The notes under the pieces are model-generated. The model did no database searches and was not told where the DNA came from. It was given only the letters and a program-made list of their open reading frames with translations. From a bacterium (GTDB taxonomy: Bacteria > Patescibacteriota > Minisyncoccia > Phycocordibacterales > JAKEFN01), in the NCBI GenBank assembly GCA_022616085.1, contig JAKEFN010000047.1, positions 1 through 5,717 on the forward strand: a DNA stretch of 5,717 bases, read 5' to 3'. Both the position numbers and the translations under genes were made by a program. Of the stretch, positions 1 to 4,177 are shown piece after piece (within the stretch, counting starts at the first letter, position 1; every line of letters begins with the position of its first letter).

Positions 1-3
1 AAT

Positions 4-1371
4 ATGAAAACAATATTTATAACCATCTCGCGGGGTTCTCTTATCCGGAATTTTTTTCACACCGGCGTTATTTCGCGGTTGCTTAATGCGGGATTCCGTG
101 TTGTCGTTTTGACGCCGCAGTATGACAAGCCGGAGATTTTCACCGAATATGCGCACCCGAATCTTATTCTTGAGCCGCTTATTGATCCGAAGGATATACG
201 TTTTCGTGGCATCATCCGCGAGTTACAGCGCGGCGCATCGTTCAATAAAACGATCAACCTCCGCTATCGTTACCCCTTCGCCGGAGACGAGCCGTCAAAA
301 ATTTTGTATCCTCTCCGTCTTCTTTTTTTGGCGCCGCTCCGGTTTTTCCCCGGATTTAAGAGATTGCTCCGGTTCATTGAATACAAAGCGAACCCGCAAC
401 ACGAGCATGATTATTTGTTTGAGAAATATAAGCCAGACCTTGTGTTCACAACAGCGGTGTATGAGCCATCGGATGACGGCGTGCTCAAAAGCGCGAAGCG
501 TTTCGGTGTTCCGACCGTCTGCATGCCAAAAAGTTGGGACAACCCTTCCAAGCTTCTTTTTCCGGTGATGGCCGATAAAATAATCGTCTGGAGTCCTTTC
601 ATGAAGGAGCAGGTGATGAAACTGCAAGGGTATCGCGAGAAAGAGATTTTTATAAGCGGCGCGCCGCAGTTTGATATTTATACGTCGCGCGATCCGCACA
701 TTCTCCTTTCGCGCGAAGAATTCTCCCGCCGTCTTGGTTTGGATCCGAAGAAAAAAATAATTCTCTATGGCTCAACAGGCATGAGCTGTCTTACTGAGGC
801 GGATTACTGCCTCCTTATCAAAAAATATATTGATGCGGGCGAGCTTGGGGGCGCGCAGATACTCGTCCGGCCGCATATCGGCTACGCGGGAGACCTTGAG
901 AAGTTTGCGCCGCTCAAGAAATTGGAGCCCGATATCGTTATTGATACAAGCGATACGCAGGACAACACGTTCAAAGATCGCTGGGATCCGTCGCGCGCGC
1001 ACCTCTATCATCTTTATAATTCGCTCTATCATTCCGATGCGTGTATTAATATGGGGTCAACGCTCACAATAGACGCGATACTCTGTGGCACGCCGGTCAT
1101 TAATGTCGCCTTTGATATTGTGCCGATGCCTATGAGTCGTTCCCCGCGGCGGTTTTATAAGTCAGACTATATTGAAGCAGTGGCGCGTTTCGGGGTGTCG
1201 CGCCTTGTCCGGAGCGAGGATGAATACAAAAAGGCTCTTAAAGACCTTCTTTTGCATGAAAAACCGGAAGCCGATTCGTACCGCGATTTTGTAGAATATT
1301 TCGCCTACCGTAACGACGGTCGCTCTGCGGAACGGGTGGCGGGGATTTTGAAAGGAGTCTCGGTTCTCTAA
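4..1371 (+). CDS. GT-B-fold transferase resembling CDP-glycerol glycerophosphotransferases
   Basis: The 455-residue protein has no signal peptide or clear membrane helix, so it is probably cytosolic or peripherally membrane-bound. The N-terminal half opens with a Rossmann-like strand (MKTIFITISRGS) and includes a basic, hydrophobic patch at about 100-123 that could touch the membrane. The C-terminal half carries the signs of the TagB/TagF and related GT-B families: SGAPQFD at 218-224, strand KIILYGST at 251-258, the VRPH motif at 288-291, and the donor-site-like segment NMGSTLTIDA with CGTPVI at 349-366, followed by D371. By family, such enzymes transfer a sugar or a polyol phosphate from a nucleotide-activated donor during surface-polymer synthesis. 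The neighbouring nucleotidyltransferase fusion could supply that donor, which is inference. Only three bases precede the ATG, so its ribosome binding site cannot be seen and an upstream start is possible. It could equally be an ordinary glycosyltransferase. The fold is fairly sure, the substrate unknown. Confidence 0.75.
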   Translation: MKTIFITISRGSLIRNFFHTGVISRLLNAGFRVVVLTPQYDKPEIFTEYAHPNLILEPLIDPKDIRFRGIIRELQRGASFNKTINLRYRYPFAGDEPSKILYPLRLLFLAPLRFFPGFKRLLRFIEYKANPQHEHDYLFEKYKPDLVFTTAVYEPSDDGVLKSAKRFGVPTVCMPKSWDNPSKLLFPVMADKIIVWSPFMKEQVMKLQGYREKEIFISGAPQFDIYTSRDPHILLSREEFSRRLGLDPKKKIILYGSTGMSCLTEADYCLLIKKYIDAGELGGAQILVRPHIGYAGDLEKFAPLKKLEPDIVIDTSDTQDNTFKDRWDPSRAHLYHLYNSLYHSDACINMGSTLTIDAILCGTPVINVAFDIVPMPMSRSPRRFYKSDYIEAVARFGVSRLVRSEDEYKKALKDLLLHEKPEADSYRDFVEYFAYRNDGRSAERVAGILKGVSVL

Positions 1372-1399
1372 TCTTTGGACATCGGGTGTCCAAAGATTA
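1369..1399. repeat. Perfect 13-bp inverted repeat (hairpin) overlapping the stop codon
   Basis: The left arm (1369-1381) and right arm (1387-1399) are perfectly complementary around a 5-base loop, TCGGG. The left arm begins with the TAA stop of the upstream transferase gene. Neither strand shows a T-tract after the stem, so it does not look like a canonical intrinsic terminator. It could be an RNA 3'-end stabiliser, a protein-binding palindrome, or one copy of a dispersed genomic repeat. Confidence 0.75.
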
Positions 1400-1561
1400 C
1401 TATGAATCCCAGTTCGCGGAGCATCATGTTTTCGCGGCGTATTCTATGTCGTGGATCAACATGTATGGCTCCTTTGTTATATAAGCCTCGATAATATATA
1501 AATAACTTTTCATTATTTGTCAACCCTTTCGCATTTTTTCTTTTACTGATAGAACATTTAC
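1372..1561. other. Intergenic spacer of about 190 bp
   Basis: The spacer holds most of the hairpin at its left end, a sigma70-like promoter at 1474-1502 and an A/T-rich stretch just before the next start codon. Only very short reading frames occur: a 30-codon frame on the plus strand (1402-1494) without a ribosome binding site, and two tiny overlapping frames on the minus strand (1368-1462). I do not call any of these as genes. Confidence 0.6.
1474..1502 (+). promoter_or_regulatory. Candidate sigma70-type promoter for the CDP-alcohol phosphotransferase and Nudix genes
   Basis: A -35-like TTGTTA (1474-1479, 4/6 to consensus) and a -10-like TATAAA (1497-1502, 5/6) are separated by exactly 17 bp. 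Transcription would begin near 1509, leaving a leader of about 50 bases before the ATG at 1562. It is the best-spaced match I found in the spacers, but the region is A/T-rich, so chance matches are likely. Confidence 0.45.
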
Positions 1562-2326
1562 ATGGGCGATAAGAGGCCGATTGGCACATATTCTACTAGA
1601 GAGCTCCGCGCGATCTGCCAGGGGACGGCGCCGAATCCGGCGCGGGAAAGTCTCCCCGGGCTTTTTTGCCGTTTGTTTTCTATCTATTTTACGAGGTTTT
1701 TTCTCTATACCGATATCCACCCAAATGCTATTACGGCAATAAGCGTCAGTATTTTTTTTCTCGGCATAGCAAATTTTTTCTCTGAAAGTCTCACAGCGCA
1801 CGTCATCGGATCGTTTCTCGTCTTTCTCTCTGTCGTCATTGACGGTTGCGACGGGGAAGTTGCGCGGTTTCGGAAGCAGACGGGACCTGTGGGAGGAAAC
1901 TATGTGGAGCCGGTGAGCCATGACATACAATACGGCGTGAGTTTTTTTCTTCTGGGGTTTGCCGTTTCGCTCCAGACGGGATGGCTTCTTCCTTTTGCCT
2001 TGGGAAGCATCGCGGCGATCACGAAACTTGAATATCGACTACTTGAAATCAGGTATTGGTTTCTTGCGTATAAAGACGCGGGAACGGAGAAAATAGCGGA
2101 TATAAAAGCGTCGTACGACACGATGCCGTTTTATAAAAAAGTCATTTACTGGATAAACAAAAATGTTTTCAGCTCGTCGGACTTCTGGCTCGTGCTTCTC
2201 ATCTTCTCGCTCGCGGAGCGCCTTGACCTCATGCTTTGGCTTTTCGCGATTGGCTACGCACTCCTCTGGCTCGCGCTTTCGGCGAAACAATATTGGACTA
2301 TCTACAGAAATTACGGGAAGTATTGA
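1562..2326 (+). CDS. CDP-alcohol phosphotransferase family membrane protein
   Basis: Enzymes of this family displace CMP from a CDP-alcohol and transfer the alcohol phosphate to a hydroxyl acceptor at the membrane. The 254-residue protein has about six hydrophobic segments (about 52-72, 79-96, 122-138, 141-156, 206-219, 221-240). The signature D-x2-DG-x2-AR-x8/9-G-x3-D-x3-D is present but altered: D94, D97, G98, A101, R102 and G112 are kept, while the last two acidic positions are E116 and H120 (in EPVSHD). An HPN element at 53-55 precedes the first helix, as is usual. Length is normal for the family. No convincing ribosome binding site precedes the ATG, but the conserved region lies well inside, so the start is plausible. 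The gene lies 61 bp upstream of the Nudix-like gene on the same strand. A CDP-cyclitol or other CDP-polyol substrate is inferred from context; ordinary phospholipid headgroup transfer is not excluded. Confidence 0.88.
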   Translation: MGDKRPIGTYSTRELRAICQGTAPNPARESLPGLFCRLFSIYFTRFFLYTDIHPNAITAISVSIFFLGIANFFSESLTAHVIGSFLVFLSVVIDGCDGEVARFRKQTGPVGGNYVEPVSHDIQYGVSFFLLGFAVSLQTGWLLPFALGSIAAITKLEYRLLEIRYWFLAYKDAGTEKIADIKASYDTMPFYKKVIYWINKNVFSSSDFWLVLLIFSLAERLDLMLWLFAIGYALLWLALSAKQYWTIYRNYGKY

Positions 2327-2354
2327 CTGAATCGGCAAAATATGATTGACTGAA
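2322..2354 (+). repeat. 10-bp direct repeat ATTGACTGAA, two copies
   Basis: Copies lie at 2322-2331 and 2345-2354, with starts 23 bp apart, about two helical turns. The first contains the TGA stop of the phosphotransferase gene. Each holds TTGACT, which resembles a -35 box, but no suitably spaced -10 follows either copy. It may be a small local duplication or chance. Confidence 0.4.
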
Positions 2355-2375
2355 ATCTGGCGTAAATACCAAGAG

Positions 2376-2381
2376 AGGAGG
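2376..2381 (+). promoter_or_regulatory. Strong Shine-Dalgarno AGGAGG deciding the Nudix-like start
   Basis: A full AGGAGG lies 6 bases before the ATG at 2388. An in-frame TTG at 2346 would add 14 residues but has no ribosome binding site. This favours 2388 as the start. The caveat is that the same bases would encode Glu-Arg-Arg codons in the longer reading. Confidence 0.65.
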
Positions 2382-2387
2382 GCAGAG

Positions 2388-3047
2388 ATGCCACTAACCA
2401 CCGGTTTCTCATATAAAGATTTGGCGGTTGCTATTGCTGATTTAGACATGCTTGCGCCGATAGCAGATTTGATACACAAGAGGCCTACTCCTAAAATTCG
2501 GGAGGATGCTGTAGGAAATATAAAAAAAAAATGGATCCCCGGCACAAATGGGTTGAACAATCCGGCGGTGTGCCTTTCGGCGGATGTGTGCATCGTTCGC
2601 TTTATTGATGGCGAACCAGACGTGGTAACCAGTATTAGAGGCAAAGGGAAATGGCAGGAAGGGATGACCATGCTTTCCGCGGGCGGATTTGTCGAGCCGT
2701 CGGATGCAAGTGTCTATGATGCCGCGTGTCGCGAGCGATCGGAAGAGTTGAAGAATCTTGCAGTCAGTGTATTCTCTGTTCCTTTTTATATCGGGGGACC
2801 AATAAAATGGAATTACAAGTGGGATTCTAGTGCTCGGCGTGCGGTTCAGACGAATGTTCTCGCACAAAATGCGGCTGTGGCAACGCTCTATTATCTCGGT
2901 TTTTGGACAGACGGCGAACTTGTTGGGAGCGACGAAGCGACGAGTCCGCGCTGGACGAGTATCCGCGAACTTGCGGAGCGGGACGGAGAGGTCTATGCCT
3001 TTGATATGACCATTCTCCTTGAGCGACTCGTGAAGCTCTTTTTATGA
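2388..3047 (+). CDS. Nudix-superfamily-like protein with degenerate Nudix box
   Basis: The protein has 219 residues from the ATG chosen on its AGGAGG site; a TTG at 2346 would give 233. Strands around VCLSADVCIVRF (61-72) and MTMLSAGG (93-100) precede a Nudix-box-like helix, GGFVEP at 99-104 and RERSEE at 115-120. A characteristic RWTSIREL follows at 188-195. In Nudix hydrolases the RE..EE glutamates bind the metal used to cleave nucleoside-diphosphate-linked compounds. Here the glutamates (E116, E119, E120) remain, but the loop before them is one residue longer, the upstream box glutamate is A107 (with D106 beside it), and the later glycine is K122. It may hydrolyse a nucleotide-activated sugar or cyclitol, act on something unrelated, or have lost activity. 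It follows the phosphotransferase gene by 61 bp and ends just before a terminator, so co-transcription is likely. The CDS is sure, the family probable, the substrate unknown. Confidence 0.78.
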   Translation: MPLTTGFSYKDLAVAIADLDMLAPIADLIHKRPTPKIREDAVGNIKKKWIPGTNGLNNPAVCLSADVCIVRFIDGEPDVVTSIRGKGKWQEGMTMLSAGGFVEPSDASVYDAACRERSEELKNLAVSVFSVPFYIGGPIKWNYKWDSSARRAVQTNVLAQNAAVATLYYLGFWTDGELVGSDEATSPRWTSIRELAERDGEVYAFDMTILLERLVKLFL

Positions 3048-3063
3048 TTGTTTGAAAAGAAGC

Positions 3064-3087
3064 GGCTTGCAGTGCAAGCCCTTTTTT
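3064..3087. terminator. Bidirectional intrinsic terminator between convergent genes
   Basis: A perfect 7-bp stem GGCTTGC/GCAAGCC (3064-3070 and 3074-3080) with a 3-base loop is followed on the plus strand by C and six T residues (3082-3087). Read on the minus strand, the stem is followed by GCTTCTTTTC, which can also act as a U-rich tail. It lies between the ends of the Nudix-like gene (3047) and the dehydrogenase gene (3086), so one hairpin plausibly ends both transcripts. Confidence 0.85.
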
Positions 3088-4102
3088 ATATCACCACGAC
3101 GCTTTTTATGACTTTCCGTTCTCTGCTCGCGCGGAGGGCGTCTTCGATTTTTTCCAAAGGATAGATATGTTTTTTTGAAAGATAGCGCCATGGATCAAGC
3201 GCGCCTTTTTTCATATAAGAGATGATTTTTTCGTGCGCGGACGCTTCATCATAATGCGTGCCGTCAAAATATGTAAAATCTTTTCCATTCGGCGCGATTC
3301 TATAATTGTTGTATGAATTGAGGCCATATACGCCGACTCTGCCGCCATCGGAGAGAAGGGGGAGAATGGCGTTTAGAGTTTCATCATTTCCGACCGCGTC
3401 TATGATTATGTCCGCGCCCCTGCACTCGCTTCGCCGAAGGGCTTCAGAAATGTTTTTGTTTTTATATGAGACGAACGATGCCGCGCCGGCTTTTTTGAAA
3501 AGGGAAGCTTTGTCCGTGCTTCCGACCACGCAAAAAGCGAGCCCCAGATTCCTCGCATGATCGGCAAAAGAGAGCGCGGTGCCGCCCGAGCCGATTATGA
3601 TAAGCGTCTCGCCGCGGGAAGGGTTCATGCGCGAGAAAAACGCAAATGTTTCTCTCCATGTGATAATCATGGTCGATGGAATGGGGTCAAAATTTTTCGG
3701 GAGAACCTTGTTTATGGCGAACGGTTTCCATACGTGTTCGGGAAGCCCCGCATTTTTCATCGCAAGAGCGTCTCCTACAATCCCGCGCTCGGCAAACGCG
3801 CCGTGGTAGAGACTAAACCCGCTTCCTTTTGGAAGACGATTGAGGACGCGCGTTACCAGGTCGCCCGTTTTGAAATGCTTCACTTTTTTGCCGACTTTTA
3901 CGACCCTCCCTATTCCTTCATGGCCGAGTATGAAGGGAAGCGATACTGATTTAAAGTGGGTTCCGGAGACAAGATGGTTATCGGTGCCACTGCAGACGCC
4001 GACGGCAATAATATCCACAAGGGCTTCATAATCGCCGAAAACGGGCTCTGGAACGTCTATAACGCGCACATTCCCAAAGGATTGAACAACTGCCGCTTTC
4101 AT
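3086..4102 (-). CDS. Medium-chain dehydrogenase/reductase (zinc-type alcohol dehydrogenase family)
   Basis: The 338-residue protein is of normal family length. The N-terminal GroES-like catalytic domain shows GVCSGTD (C37, D41) and the GHEG element (H61, E62), the positions of zinc ligands and the neighbouring acid. The Rossmann domain starts near 166 with IIIGSGGTALSFA (glycine motif 171-176) and includes DIIIDAVGN at 231-239 and GGRVGVYG at 253-260. The four-cysteine structural zinc lobe is absent, and the usual third catalytic ligand near 148 is not a cysteine. The second strand ends in GSTDK (194-198) rather than with an acidic residue, which hints at NADP(H). By family it interconverts an alcohol and a ketone. 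From context it may reduce a cyclitol ketone made by the adjacent cyclase fusion, as TarJ-type reductases serve CDP-ribitol synthesis; this is inference. An AGGA (4113-4116) lies 10 bases before the ATG. It is divergent from the fusion gene. Confidence 0.88.
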   Translation of the reverse strand: MKAAVVQSFGNVRVIDVPEPVFGDYEALVDIIAVGVCSGTDNHLVSGTHFKSVSLPFILGHEGIGRVVKVGKKVKHFKTGDLVTRVLNRLPKGSGFSLYHGAFAERGIVGDALAMKNAGLPEHVWKPFAINKVLPKNFDPIPSTMIITWRETFAFFSRMNPSRGETLIIIGSGGTALSFADHARNLGLAFCVVGSTDKASLFKKAGAASFVSYKNKNISEALRRSECRGADIIIDAVGNDETLNAILPLLSDGGRVGVYGLNSYNNYRIAPNGKDFTYFDGTHYDEASAHEKIISYMKKGALDPWRYLSKKHIYPLEKIEDALRASRERKVIKSVVVI

Positions 4103-4177
4103 GATATGGTCATCCTATCATAACGAAGCGGCGCGGGACAACCTCGGAGAGCGCCATATTGTTATACATATCATGAA
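4098..4177. promoter_or_regulatory. Divergent intergenic region with mirrored start contexts
   Basis: Only 70 bp (4103-4172) separate the two divergent start codons, so promoters for both genes should lie here or inside the opposite gene. The 11-bp sequence CATATCATGAA occurs at both ends: 4167-4177 on the plus strand and 4098-4108 on the minus strand. The two genes therefore share the same bases around their ATG in a perfect inverted repeat. I find no convincingly spaced -35/-10 pair. TATACA at 4163-4168 would make the fusion transcript almost leaderless, and TATGAT on the minus strand (4117-4122) would do the same for the dehydrogenase. Confidence 0.45.

Noticed and set aside
1520..1930. 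Minus-strand 136-residue frame across the start of the CDP-alcohol phosphotransferase gene
   Set aside because: It lies mostly antisense to a clear membrane enzyme, has no recognisable motif and no convincing start context.
2323..2351. TTGACT copies as -35 elements of an internal promoter
   Set aside because: No -10-like hexamer lies 16-18 bp downstream of either copy; the nearest, TATGAT at 2341-2346, is only 12 bp after the first.
2522..2531. A10 run as a programmed frameshift site
   Set aside because: The frame is intact through the run (three Lys codons), and no alternative product or downstream stimulatory structure is evident.
2039..2671. Minus-strand 210-residue frame
   Set aside because: It is antisense to the phosphotransferase and Nudix-like genes, both of which carry family motifs, and it shows no domain of its own.
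4101..4172. Earlier in-frame ATG at 4101 for the fusion gene
   Set aside because: It would overlap the divergent start codon and add 24 residues without family resemblance. The nucleotidyltransferase motif begins normally right after the ATG at 4173.
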